64,000 nt of DNA from Isoetes taiwanensis (GCA_021234155.1 JAJEKV010000008.1:500795-564794), one strand, 5' to 3'; positions 11,586 through 22,939 are shown, counted from the stretch's first letter. Numbers and translations are program-made. Notes: generated by a model not told the origin, from the sequence alone.

Positions 11586-12809
11586 TCACCGGGATTATGG
11601 AGTGTGTAAATGTTATTCTTATTTTATCAGGAAAAATCTATGTGATTGATAGCGCTTACTTCTTTCTTGCATGGAGTCCCATTTCAGTCCGAGTCCCAAA
11701 ATTCGAGATTTGTCCACTTTAATTAAATCTGACTTAGTAGTTTCTAGGATGGAGTTGACCTCTTTAAAGGGCCTCTTTTTGAATATAATGTTGTGGCAAC
11801 ACCCTTTGCACCACTACGCTGCAATTGCTTTCGTTCACCTTAGAGCTTGTGGGGCATGGGTGGGGCTATGTATCTCCCTGAAAGCTCGAAGGCACAATGG
11901 CCTTGAGGGAGTGTTTGCTCTGAGTTTCAAAGTAGTGCATTGCCATGTTGGAACAACCTATGCCCTTTTTCTAACACTGCTCGATGTCGTAGAATGAGGG
12001 CTGCCTTGCTCCGCCAGAATCCATCTCAATGGTGAATCCCATCTCAATGCTCTCATACATACATTTAGGCCCCTCAGCGGTGATATAGTAACCTTCCTTG
12101 TATGGCTGGAATTTCTACACAAAGGAGTAGATGAAATTAATCCTATCTTTAGGCATCCAATGTATTGGGTCCTTGTCTGCCGCGAGGTCATCCCTGCTTT
12201 GCATGTTGTGCAATCTAGGATTCCCAACACTCTTGTCCCCTAATTGCCTCTAGGTTTTCTCTGGTTGGGGCCATACTTTCCATGCTCTAAATGTTGTCAC
12301 TTCTAGGCCTCTTAGGCTGCTTAAGAACGCCTTTTATGAAAAACATAAGCGCCTCTTCCCTTGTGATCAAAGGATGGCGATCCACCACAAATCTTCCACA
12401 TGGCCTGGGGTGGGCCTTGGGGTATGTAGTTGATTAGGGCATTCCAAACTATCATATTCCTTTCTGCAATATATCTGAGTGGCCATCTTAAGCGTGTTTG
12501 GGACTCAACAACCCAGGCACACAATGCAATCACTAGAGCTTCCACAGGACATGTGATTGTATCAACTTGGATGAGAAGCTTCACAATGCAACTCAAGATG
12601 ATCATCTCTCCCAGCCTTTAGTCATTCACACTATCAAAAGGATCAATTGTAGTTATGATGCCCTGCTGCCAAAAGCTGTCTAGTTGCAAGGGTGCAGTAA
12701 CAAAGCGAACCATCTTCCTCCATTGGAGCCTAGGGCAATGTCTGTCTTTGGGCTTCCTTGGCTCCATTTGCTCATCTCACATGCTCCCACTGAATGAAGA
12801 AGAGCACAC

Positions 12810-13090
12810 ATTAAAACCATATACAACCATTTAAACCATTAAATCCACATATACAACCATTTAAACCGGTAAGCCATCACAACCATTTTAAGACCATTAA
12901 ACCATTAAACCACATAGAACCATTTGACCATAAACCATTAAAAACATTAAAACCATATAAACCATTAAACCATTAAAAACATTAAAACCATATCAAACAC
13001 TATAACCATATAAACATGTAACCATTAAAACCATTAACTGTTCAACCATTAAATCTAATAACCATTATAAACGGTATGACCATTAAAATA
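12810..13090. repeat. AACCATTAA-type degenerate array
   Basis: Repeated AAACCATTAAA, AACCATATAAACC and AACCATTT words spaced about 8-12 bp fill the stretch. The corresponding place in copy 2 (60735-61015) has the same array with different unit counts, so the array belongs to the element. Similar sequence also occurs at 35.6-35.8 kb. Confidence 0.8.
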
Positions 13091-13719
13091 TGGTACATTA
13101 GGCCTGCGTCGACTAACGCCAGTGTTGTTAAAAAACCCCGTTTTAACCATAGAGTGCTTCTTAAAAACTTCGTTTTTCTAAGCGTTTGCAACCATCGGGG
13201 GTTATCAAAAATGTAAAACCATTACTAATGCCTCAAATGACTTCTATTTAGATTTTCTAGTCTAGCAAACAAGATTTTGGAACTATGAGCGGGTCAAGAT
13301 GCATGTAGAAACATGAATGCATGTAGAACCGGTTCCGCTTTTTGCTCAATGAAAGAAAGGTTTTTATCGCATTCATGCAAACCGTGAAACAAATGCACTA
13401 AAGGCAACTTTTCCATTCTTTCTTCTTTACAACCAATTTTATTTCGATTCATTTTTTTCTATATTGCTTCAAGATCCATCGCCATAAGTGATAAATAGAA
13501 GTGTGAAGTGAACCAAAACCGTTCCAAAGGTATAGTCAAGCCTAAAGCCACTCTTTTACCTATATTCATTTCTCTTCTATCTACCTCTAGTATGATAATA
13601 AGCTAAACCTTTTGCGTTAGTTGTTATATTATTAAGTTAACGTACATTCTAAGATTTTAAACCAAAAAATAAAACTTAAAAACTTAAAAACGTATACCCG
13701 TGATGGTATGCAAAGTATT

Positions 13720-14740
13720 TAACAACATTGGCAAATCACGACATTGCTACATCAGCAATCCGCGGCACCCATGTCACGGACCGTACATGGCTCACACGCG
13801 ATGTGGTGTCATAATGGCACTTCTATCGAGGTTCGAGGGTAGTCCTCGAATAATCGCGACTCCTCTCTTCCTCTTCTCGCTGGGTAATTGCATCGCATAA
13901 GGTCTCATATTTCTTGTATAATGTAATAAACCTCGTGCCAAAGGTTAGTGTAGTTAGAGTTAGGTTTGCATGACCTCCCTATACCATGATGTTCTACACG
14001 CATTAATAGGGTTCTATATATTGATTACAATAAATGTAAAAGATGGGCCCCCAGACTACTTTACATCTGCTTACATATCAGCCATGTAAATGTAAAATAT
14101 GGGCCCTTTTTTATCCACCTTTCGCAATTACCCCCGCCAATCTATCTATCCATTCATTCCTTCTCTCATATGTTATTCCATTCCGCTTCGGAGCCTCGCT
14201 TCTTGGCTTATCCTTCAAATCTCTCAATCTGGCGGCTTTATGACAACAGCCTGGTCGATTTGATCGGGACGCATCTAGCCAGGTTTTTGGCGCAGCTTTG
14301 AGTAAGTGTTCGAAGGAGCGCACGGGCCTAAGAAGAAAGTGAGGTTCTTCTCTATAAGTTTATAGCTTTTATTGTTTTCAGTTTTCCGTAAGTCTTTTTA
14401 GTTTTATTGCACTCTTACTTATATTCTTTTATCGAGGTTCTTACTATCCCCTGCTTCAATTTCCAAAATTACAACCTTATTCTCGCTTGCAAATGCCTCG
14501 CTCAAACATGGAATCAAACACGGAGCCTTTATGCATCCAGCAAATCCAATAAGGTTTGCTTTTTAATATGTTCCCTTTTGTCTCCATTGTTTCACTTCCC
14601 TATTTCACAAGTTTTCACTACTTTTCTGCTTTTGCTTTGTTTTGTTTTCTTCTTAGTTTTTTAATTAAAAACCTTGTACATGCATAAGAAAGACTAGTGC
14701 TAAGACTAGTAGCAAGCTTAATCGAATCATTAGGAATCCT
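13720..14740. other. Element segment conserved in copy 2, no coding
   Basis: From about 13720 to 14740 the sequence matches 61070-61850 by eye (landmarks: CACACG-GATG-TG, then AAGTGAGG, then TTGTACATGCA and AGTAGCAA). It is pyrimidine-rich and shows no convincing frame. It separates the AACCATTAA array from the hairpin-rich tandem repeat. Confidence 0.5.
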
Positions 14741-15360
14741 CGTGACGTGATAGAAAGAAAAATTCCACAGAAAGCAAAGAATGTAACATTACTATGAATG
14801 ATTCACAACAGCAATTGCAAACTTTCTATGAATGTTTCTTATAAATGTAACTTAACTATGAATGAATGTTTTAACTATGATCTAAGAACAAAGGATTTGC
14901 TTACAAAGAAATGCAATCTTTCTAACTTCATGTGATCAGTTTTCCCTTGGTGAAAGGCAGATCATGACAATTTTTCTCGACTACAAGGAATAAGAATGTT
15001 TTCATTGTTAACAATCCAGAAGGCAAACCTTCAACTCAAGCGAAGTCGAATCTCTCTGCCTCGCTGAGTATGAGTAGGGGAGTGTACCCCCTGGATTGTT
15101 AGCTGGTTGAGGCAATCTCGAATCGTGAGTCAGCACGCAGACAGCCTACCTAAGGTCTTTCTTTTCTAGTCCTCAAAGCCACCACGTTTTTGTGTACCCT
15201 CGACCGCGAGTCGAATGTCATAATACGTACCAATGGCTCGTTCGGTCGCAGCTTGTTTCAATGTAGCCACTCCCCTTCAACCATCTTTGCTCTATCATTG
15301 CAAAGGACTGGCTCCAATCGGGTGGAGGCCTCTACGATGAACCAGATCGGTGTTGGCTAT

Positions 15361-15380
15361 CTTCGACTCGTGAGTCGAAG
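15361..15380. repeat. Hairpin CTTCGACT/AGTCGAAG
   Basis: A perfect 8-bp stem with a CGTG loop. It is one of a family of TCGACT hairpins between 15.1 and 20.8 kb. Confidence 0.9.
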
Positions 15381-15794
15381 ACCCGCCAGTCGAGAATCCT
15401 TTTTGTGGCATTCTTCTCGCGGTCTTGAACATAGCGTCGCAGATGCCTTAGCCACTCTCCTTCAAATTATCTTCCTCGAAAGTATTGCGAAGGGAAGTGG
15501 CCTGACCGCTCCAGCTCCTCCGGGTCAAACCACGGGGCTTTTTCGACATGTTTTTCTGCATTCACTGCTAAAGTCGAGAATCCCTAGACAGCCAATTATC
15601 CTCTGTCCGGTCGAGGTTCCTCACCTGCCAGAGCCACTTCCTTCAACCATCTTCCCTAATATTGGCGCAGAGAGGCCTTTAATCGGGTGGAGGCCTCTCG
15701 CAACTAACCACAAGGAAATGCATCCTTAAGGCCTCCACACAACAAGTTTATTCTCTAATGAAGACTCGATATCGTTATAGGTTGGTTTCTTGTG

Positions 15795-15818
15795 ATTCTC
15801 GACTGCGGAGTCGAGAAT
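15795..15818. repeat. Hairpin ATTCTCGACT/AGTCGAGAAT
   Basis: A perfect 10-bp stem with a 4-nt GCGG loop, in the spacer between units of the ~185-bp repeat. Confidence 0.9.
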
Positions 15819-16495
15819 GCTCTTTAACCAGCCAAGACTCCGTGAGTACTCACGCTAAGGCATTCTCGAATTTTGCGAATGAGGATGCGTGCGCATCGGG
15901 TTAACGATTGGGATTCTCGATCATGAAATGAATGCAGGCATCGTTGGACATCACCTCGCTCGCAAGTCGAGAACTTTAGCCATCCTATTCTCCGTGCCTC
16001 TAGTCCCAGATTTAGTCCTAGGTGCCTTCTATCTCGCTCGAGCCACTCTCCTTCAACCATCTTCCTCAATATTGGCGAAGGGGAGTGGGCCTGACTGAGG
16101 GAGGCCTTCCGGTTCAACTACAGGGGGTGCATTTGAACTGCGATCAAAAAGGTCCTAGACCTAGGCATTATCTACACACAACTAGCATGCCTAATGCATA
16201 CTCTGGACCGATGCTTCTAAACGTAATGGAAGGCATTCCAAGCAAAAATAATAGACAGATGAAACTGTTTCATTGAAGTTGTTTCGATTATAGTTTCCCT
16301 TGCCCAAGATCTCTCAATTTAGAGTATATTTCATCTCTCTCGACGCTTGAAATATGCCGGATAAGGAAACAATAAATCCACCGAAAGCCAGGAAAGGCTC
16401 CATGTTCTGTACATCCGTATGTTCTAATAATACATAATGAAACAGAATCTCGAACTCACCTCTTCTCGCAAGAACTCCTTTGGGCCATTGTGGTA

Positions 16496-16807
16496 TCACG
16501 TGATCCCGCAGAGCTTCACCGAGTTCGCTTCTTCTGCTATTCTCATCAACAATGCATCCCCTTCAACATTTCTTGTATCAAAGTTTATTCTCAAGCAGAT
16601 CCCTTCCATGGCGCTGCAAATAGTGTTCCCGTCTTGTACCATATCCGCTGCTACCTTAGTCCCGGCAACATCGATCAAATCAACTATTTGCAAAAGAGAC
16701 GCAGTTAGAAATAGACACATGTAAGTTGTTAGAGCTACTACCATCCGGTGAACTCCGCCAAGGAAATAACGATCAGTTCTCCTCGTTGTCGCGTATACCA
16801 CTGTCAA
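16496..16807 (-). pseudogene. Exon-like frame in the element, unidentified
   Basis: A minus-strand frame of about 100 codons with no ATG at its start reads VVALTTYMCLFLTASLLQIV, then DLIDVAGTKVAADMVQDG, then DTRNVEGDALLMRIAEEA. The composition is that of a real protein: one hydrophobic helix followed by an acidic, helical part. Copy 2 carries the homologous DNA at about 63740-63960 (GTTGATTTGATCGATG-type landmarks), interrupted by stops. It is therefore part of the element, either an original gene or an early capture. I do not recognise the family. Confidence 0.4.
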
Positions 16808-16936
16808 TCCAAGCTCGAAATCTCCACCCGGCCACTAAGTCCCTGGAAGTGAATGAATTTGAATTGGTGTTTAAGCGGGAAGTAAAGCCGGTCGCGGCTC
16901 GCATCTCTTTAGCCCGCTGCTTTTTTACTTGAATCA

Positions 16937-16971
16937 TTGTGTGTCCTTAATTTCAAATTTAAGAACACACC
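16937..16971. repeat. Imperfect hairpin GTGTGTCCTTAA/TTAAGAACACAC
   Basis: Two 12-base arms with one mismatch flank a short AT loop. It lies at the limit of the part of the element that can be compared with copy 2. Confidence 0.6.
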
Positions 16972-18449
16972 CGACCTTTTTTACGCAGTCCTAAACCTTC
17001 TAAGGCGCTGAAGAGGCTCGATTTAAAAGGAATCGGAGCAGCAAGAAGATGCTGGGCATACAGATATGGCAACTCAAATAAGAAGCGTAGGCGCCGGAGT
17101 GGAAGCGTCGGTTCAAACCCACATCAAGAAAAGAAAGATGCTGACTCCAGGTGAGCTCGCCTTTGTGTCCGGGTCAGGATACCTTTACTGATCCATCCTT
17201 CGTCTTTGCAGCATTCACTCGAGACCTAGTGATCACCGGCCGAACTCCGCTTGTTCGTTATCGAGGATTGATTAGACGCCGATACAATCAAAGCAGATTC
17301 TTGGTGGTATGTATCGAGGTATCAACAAGTGGGAAGGAGAAGGATCTATTTCTGTGGCAAAGGGATAAGAAGAGTTCCGCCACAAGTACAAGAAGGTCGG
17401 TGTTGTGCTTCCATCTCCTCGCTTCAAATTTGAAGCATTACATTGTATGTGGAAGACTACCCGGCGGGTAAGTCTACCACACGGCGAAGTTATCGGGTGA
17501 TTCACTACCACTTCAATGAGCAAGTCGGTTGATCACAAAAGGCCTTGCTTTTAAAATTGTCGGAATCTGGGTGGAAGGATCTGGAAGGGATGAAGGAGGC
17601 TTAACCTTGACATCCCTGAGCTTGGAATGTAGATTTCTAGGGTGAGGGAGAAGCTCGCTCAACGAGCTTTACTGGCCCGCTAAAGACTCTCTAAAGCACT
17701 CGCGCTACTATGATGTTGTAGTTCACAATGAAAAAAAACTCCTACGCCGTGACCGCAGATGAAGCGTGATGAGACTATTACCTGAGGATCTGTGATGTCA
17801 AGATGAAAAAGATATGGTCGACTTCTACCCTTGATCCAGATGAGCGCATTAGGGAAATCATGAGGGGCCTAAGATGGATTCGCCCGGTGATTATCCATTG
17901 GGATATCACCGTTGTCAGCTGACATCGACGTTTTCAAGGTTTGCAATGAGATGTCACCCCGCTCTCTTCAACCACGTGGAATTAATCCAACACATGCCGG
18001 AGATTTTGAACTTCTGATGGTGCGGCATCCTCGCTGCGTATCCAATGCCCGCTGGATGTCATACCATTCGCCAGTTTCCACGGCGAGGAGTTCACCGAAG
18101 TCCGAGGAAGACCCGGCGCGGAAAGACGCCGTTTTGGGTTGTGGACGGGCCAACATTCAAAGGAGGGCAACGCAAGTATTGCGCATCTTAAAAGGAAGTG
18201 CCGCAGCGATCAAGGACGATATTCTAACGCAGAGTGCGTATTCTTCGCTGAGATGCCACCAACGGAGCTCACAAGATTAGCCACCGCTAACAGCGCTAGC
18301 GCCAGCTACATAAGGTAATTATCGGTTTCGATTCGGGGGTTTCTCGACCAAGCGAGTCGAAAGCCCCGCGAACCTCGCCTTCCTTCAGGCTTCTGCGCCT
18401 CGGATCATGAAGCCGAGAAAGTTAGAGGAATCGAAAATCGAAGATAGGC

Positions 18450-18470
18450 TTTCGACTCGCGAAGTCGAAA
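18450..18470. repeat. Hairpin TTTCGACT/AGTCGAAA
   Basis: A perfect 8-bp stem with a 5-nt CGCGA loop, from the same hairpin family as 15361-15380 and 20735-20759. Confidence 0.9.
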
Positions 18471-18534
18471 CTCAAAGAAGTAAAGAGAAGTCAAGATTGA
18501 AGAGAAAGTCCCTTCAGACTGACTTTCCTGCGCT

Positions 18535-19085
18535 TCGACTTCGACTCAAGGAAGTCGATAATTCGGCAATAGAAAGAACATTGGAGATTAATGGCTGATG
18601 AGTGAAAGACGAGGCCTTTCCATCCTTTCGCTTCCCTGCCTCTTCTGCAATGTCGCTTAGTTTACATCCTAGTTGCATCTTCAAAGAGGCGGGCGTTAAG
18701 GATTTGGGAATGAGCAGCGTTTCACCGGCCTTCATTCTCCAACGTTCTCTCCTCCGCAGAGTTCTACCAAGGAAAGGAGAGTCTCTCGATCTTCATCTCC
18801 TGCCTCTGACTCTTCCGACTGAAAGAGTCGAGAAACTAGCGAAATAGAGAAAACATTAGAGCCATCGAGTCGAAGATGAAAGATCGAGTTTCCCAAATTC
18901 TCGCCTTCTCAGCAACGTTTTAGTTGGCCATCCTATTGCATCAGTTTGGAAGAGGCTTAGTGCCAAAGATTTGGGAATGCGCCAGATGCTTTCATTCCCG
19001 CCTTGACTCTCCTATGTTTTCCTCCCTCGTATTATTCCTCGACTTAGCCCAGAACCCCCTGTATCCCTTCTATTTAGTTTAGTCC
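18535..19085. repeat. ~268-bp tandem duplication bounded by TCGACT hairpins
   Basis: Two diverged units start near 18538 and 18808. Both begin with a CGACT...AGTCGA palindrome and GCAATAGA or GAAATAGAG then AACATT-GAG. Both continue with a CTTCTGCAA or CTCAGCAA block, CATCCTA-TTGCATC, and AAGGATTTGGGAATG or AAAGATTTGGGAATG. The open frames on both strands are carried by the repeat and look non-functional. Confidence 0.7.
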
Positions 19086-19750
19086 TTCTGCAAGTTAGGA
19101 AGATACTTGCTCCGGACATTGCAATTCTACTGAATGCAGCCCAGACTCGACTCAAATCATACACGCCTAATAGTGGAAAGCATTGGGTTGTCCTCGGCCC
19201 TAAAGGAGCAGGGCCACCTCCGAGCATAAGGGAAGACTCGAACTCGCAGATATGTTCTTCTCCGAAGGCCGTGAAGATGAGGGAGAGGATGAAGACGAAG
19301 AAGAAGAGAATACCAAGAAAGGGCGGGGAATCTCTCCTCAGACTAGTATGACCTCATTCTAGCACCGGAGGCGTTCAGAGAAATGGACTGAGATATGGGC
19401 TTAATGGACAAGTGGTGCTGAAGGACAGCAATGGAGAATTGCCGCAAAATGGACCCAAAGTTGTTCAATAAGCAATTCATGAAAAGGATACAAAATTGAC
19501 CGACAAGGAAACGCTTTGATCTACGTGGCGTAATCCCGATAACAATCCCCGCTAAGGAAAAGTAGAAGTTCAAAAATGCAGATGTAAAGCGCGATTACGC
19601 TTTACAACTCAAGAGACGGCGCACAGTAATCGAAGAAGGCATCATAGAGTTCTGCACATCGCTTCCAATGCATGCCATGATTTTGATTCTTATATGAGAA
19701 GACTTCCGCTGATATAGCCAAGACAGCGAGCTAAAACGCCTATGTCAACC

Positions 19751-20236
19751 CTACATCAACACCAAGCAAAGCGTAACGCGGAAAACCCTCCCCTTCCCTC
19801 GAACGCGCGGCGGCAATTCCCCAAGAGGAAGCTTGGATTTGGGTGGTCCATTTAAGACGGATGATAGCTCCTCCATTCCCGGTAACCTTGGGACAAGGGG
19901 TTTGCGTCGAATCGGCACTGGCCCGTGGTCACCATTATTTAAGAACAATATGATCGGCACCCCACCCTGCTTTATGAAAACCCGACATTGAGTAAAGGGT
20001 ACAAGACGCAGACCGACATGACCGAAATGGGATACTTTCGGGCCTTTATCTTTTGTATGCCGGGTAATCGACAACTGTTGTGTCACAATGGGTAGCCGGA
20101 GCATTAACTTCACCAACAAGATCTTGTATTCCATATACTCTAACTGAACATGAGGTAGACTTGGCTCGGCCGAAGGCAATTCAAGTTTTTCCAATGTAGT
20201 TTTGGCTTTGGTTTCAAGACGGCCGCGAATTGACAA
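19751..20236 (-). pseudogene. 161-codon open frame, unidentified
   Basis: One of the longest open frames of the window lies on the minus strand. It begins MSIRGRLETKAKTTLEKLEL, has a middle part QLSITRHTKDKGPKVSHFGH, and ends in a basic PPRVRGKGRVFRVTL stretch. It has no signal peptide or clear domain. The plus strand of the same area is broken by stops, so minus-strand coding is favoured. The local GC content is higher than in the flanks. It may be a captured exon or element gene, but length alone does not prove it. Confidence 0.3.
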
Positions 20237-20734
20237 GTGGTGGTCTAGCTTAACACCACCATCTCGTGTTCATGATTTCTCAAGAGCGCATAGAACCGAA
20301 GGCCGCGATTTATGGAGGATGCCATCGATGACAAAGTCAAGACTGCATGGTGCCATTGCAGTCCAATACATAGAATTCCTATCCGCCAAGAGTTACTGGC
20401 ACTTCATGCAACTTTGGTCGAGGGAAGATCATATCAGACGCGAGTGGTACATGAATGGCCCGCTCTCTCAAGTGCCGTATGGAATGAAACCTATTTTCGG
20501 TTGGTACCGGCGACATGGTTGAAACCATTCGGTCATACCTGGACCTGCTTCATGAGCATTTCAAAGCCAGGGAAGACAAACAGCGCGAAGGATGATGATG
20601 ACAAACACGTCCTCGACAGCCGTGGAGAGAAAGGTGGACTCGGGAGACGACAATGTCCAAGGTTTAGACGACAACGCCAGTTTTAACCAATAACGTGGAG
20701 AGTCCGAAAGATTGAGGTGAGTTATAGCCGGAGT

Positions 20735-20797
20735 GTTTCGACTTCGCTGAAGTCGAAACCTCCGAAGTCTTTAGTTTTTCTTTCTCGACTCGAGTCG
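20735..20797. repeat. Pair of perfect palindromes (TCGACT family)
   Basis: 20735-20759 is an 11-bp perfect stem, GTTTCGACTTC against GAAGTCGAAAC, with a GCT loop. 20786-20797 is the perfect palindrome CGACTCGAGTCG. These are the strongest members of the family. Confidence 0.9.
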
Positions 20798-21039
20798 GTG
20801 AAAAACGCTTTCCTATCCGGACGCCTTTCATCATTCGAGGACATCGAATCGTAATCTAATCGATCATTGTCAATATCACACGAATCACTGGCAAATACAC
20901 GACGGAGGATACCGGATCCAAGAAAGCCAAGAGCAAGACAGCTATGGCAGCAAGAAAGGACCTGAAAATAATGATCCCGCGATATGGATCCCGATCAATC
21001 GTGAATCCGTCGTGAGCCAAACTCTAACCGGGATCTAGC

Positions 21040-21270
21040 GGGCCCAAATTCCCCAAGCTTATAATATTTGACGTCAATGGAGTATTAGCTGCAAGATACC
21101 ATAAAGACGCCTCTCGAGATTAACACCTCGCAGTGCCGGCTAAAAGTGGCCCGAAAAATCGTATCCTCAACCTAGAGCAAAGGAGATTATCGAAAGTGGG
21201 TGCATGGAATGGGGATTCCGTGGCCATATGGTCTTGTATGCAAAGAAAAATATTATCAATGTTCTTGGTG
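21040..21270 (+). pseudogene. Fragment of a HAD/FCP1-like phosphatase gene
   Basis: At 21046-21102 the plus strand encodes KFPKLIIFDVNGVLAARY. This fits motif I of plant FCP1-homology/HAD-type phosphatases, where a hydrophobic strand leads into the catalytic aspartate and NG replaces the usual second Asp. A stop follows at 21121. Around 21200-21250 comes GDSVAIWSCMQRK, which resembles the later strand of the same domain (V-x-IWSS in relatives), in a shifted frame. The order and distance fit one domain with an indel. The sequence in between does not align well. This looks like a captured, broken gene piece inside the large element. A chance match is possible. Confidence 0.4.
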
Positions 21271-22939
21271 TTCTTTACCTTCCCCGCTTTGATGTTCGTT
21301 GTTTGGGAAACGAAGGGTCGAAAGATGTAAACGACCTCGATCCATCAACAAAGGGGAAGCTCTATTATGGTGAAAAGGCCGACAGTGGTCTTATAAAGCA
21401 TACCAGATTCTTGTATCAAACACAACACTTTTGATCATAGACTTAATTCCCGCCTACAAGTGCTATTATAACTCGCATTAATGCAATCATTGCCAAGAGT
21501 TATCGCACCGTAAGAGTACATGAAACGGATAGTATTGTCTTTCAAGCTCGCTCCTCGCCTTGGCGAATCGCTTGCCATACTTTGTGGGTCGATGTCATTA
21601 GGAACTATCCGCACTTTCAAGGAGGTCGATCCAGAGTAGCCATCATGAAAAGCCATGGACGACAAATATTTTGCGGAACAAGAAGAGTGACTCCCATTTC
21701 GTGATAATCGAATTGTGCGTGAATCTTTATAAAGAAACGCGGAAGAAATGTACCATACTTGTAATGAATATACTGGTAAGATTGAGTTTTCACGACTTTC
21801 ATCATGAAGCCCAGAAAGGCATGCTTGTCCGCTGGATGAAACCATTTGTATATTTGTTTTGTGGACTGGATGCAAGCCATAATCTATAATGATAATGGTT
21901 GTACATTATTTCGGCCTTTCTCACTTGGCGCAGCTCCAGAAAGGCATCATTATCTCAGTTGACTAAAGTTCTTCCGTTCCACGAGAATGGTTGCACTTTT
22001 GATTCTTCAAGCCTTTCGACTCGAAATGGTAAAAGACTACTTGCCAATGGAATGGATGCAATTATATGGAAATGAATGCTCTCCATTAAGTATTTTGAAT
22101 TCACCCATTCTTTCTTCGCTTTGACTAATGATACCGCAATTGTTAATCATACTCTCCTTGCTCCGTGGATCGCACAGATCCTCAAGACCAGCACAGATCC
22201 TCGCTCTGTGCATCACGTAGACCGCATCGAAGCGGGAAGATGCATCCGCCAAGGCGGCACGATACCGCTCGGGCACGATCCTCAGCCACGCCTACACTCT
22301 GTCTGCCTTTGGGATATAATACCGTGGAATGCAGACGCCTATGCACACGCCGATAAAGAAGACGCCAAGAATTTTACATACCCGTAAAGCTCAAAGCATC
22401 TTGCAAGCATTGCATAACATCCACTCTGAGGCTGGGAAGACATATTCGATGAAAAGTCAGCTGAGGAGAGTGGAGAAGTCGGGTGGACAGGTCACCAAGG
22501 GTCGAGGCGTTAACTGAGGTGACTTTACACTCTTTCAAAGTTGCCCTGCTTTCATGACGCATACGGAAGAAGCCGCCAGTTAATCCCCTAAGGTGGACTA
22601 ATTCCACACGATGATCGCATCAGAAGTGACGCCAAGACCGCCATGGTCTCGTGATCCCATGTAAACTACATTGTACCTATTCAATTTATTAATGAAAATT
22701 CTTTTCAAGTGTAGAACTTTGGTTTCAATTCCTTTAATGAATTTCCTTGTTTGAGTTGCATTGTTCTTGTTCTCGACTCGCCATCCGAGAAACGAAAGAA
22801 AAGCTTGATGCACACCAAATGTGACAAAAATTCTAATTAAGGACAGTTTTCGGTCGAGGTGCTCCTCTTTTGTGTAAAAATAACAGAAACTCAAAAAAGT
22901 GGAAATGGAATGAGTCCCACTTTTAATTAAATAAGCTTA

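Larger units (their letters stand above)
15100..16130. repeat. Degenerate ~185-bp tandem repeat with hairpins
   Basis: A core AGCCACTCTCCTTCAACC followed by TCTTCCTC begins at 15265, 15450, 15632 and 16041, giving steps of 185, 182 and 409 (about two units). Each unit then has ATTGGCGAAGGG-AGTGG and GGTGGAGGCCTCT. Between cores sits a CTCGACT...AGTCGAG palindrome. In the best unit, 16043-16054 pairs with 16077-16088 (11 of 12 bases). Units of the same type fill 62220-63330 in copy 2. The open frame at 15190-15729 is a by-product of the repeat. Confidence 0.7.
8506..22929. mobile_element. 14.4-kb composite element with terminal inverted repeats, copy 1
   Basis: The left end reads ATTTAATTAAAGTGGG from 8506. 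The right end reads GTCCCACTTTTAATTAAAT to about 22929, which is its reverse complement apart from one extra A. Sub-terminal repeats of TGGGAC and GGGACTC follow the left end. A second copy starts with the same bases at 57691 and stays colinear for over 6 kb, so this is a dispersed unit with a defined left edge. No clean target-site duplication is visible because the flanks are AT-rich. I recognise no transposase. The interior holds minus-strand frames, a polypyrimidine block, arrays, hairpins and gene fragments. It could instead be two nested elements whose outer ends happen to pair. Confidence 0.5.

Noticed and set aside
11293-11722. Overlapping frames of 90-118 codons on both strands
   Set aside because: They are produced by the polypyrimidine composition (proline/serine/leucine or glycine/glutamate/arginine text) and have no domain.
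15190-15729. 179-codon plus-strand frame as a gene
   Set aside because: It runs across the ~185-bp repeat units and repeats its own peptide pattern. The open state follows from the repeat.
20735-20775. Helitron 3' end (hairpin plus CTRR)
   Set aside because: The hairpin is good, but no CTRR follows at the usual distance at this or the other hairpins.
21200-21330. Copia gag-pre-integrase fragment
   Set aside because: NIINVLGVLYLPRFDV slightly recalls the NVLYVP motif of copia elements, but no HHCC integrase or reverse transcriptase follows, and the HAD-like reading explains more of the segment.
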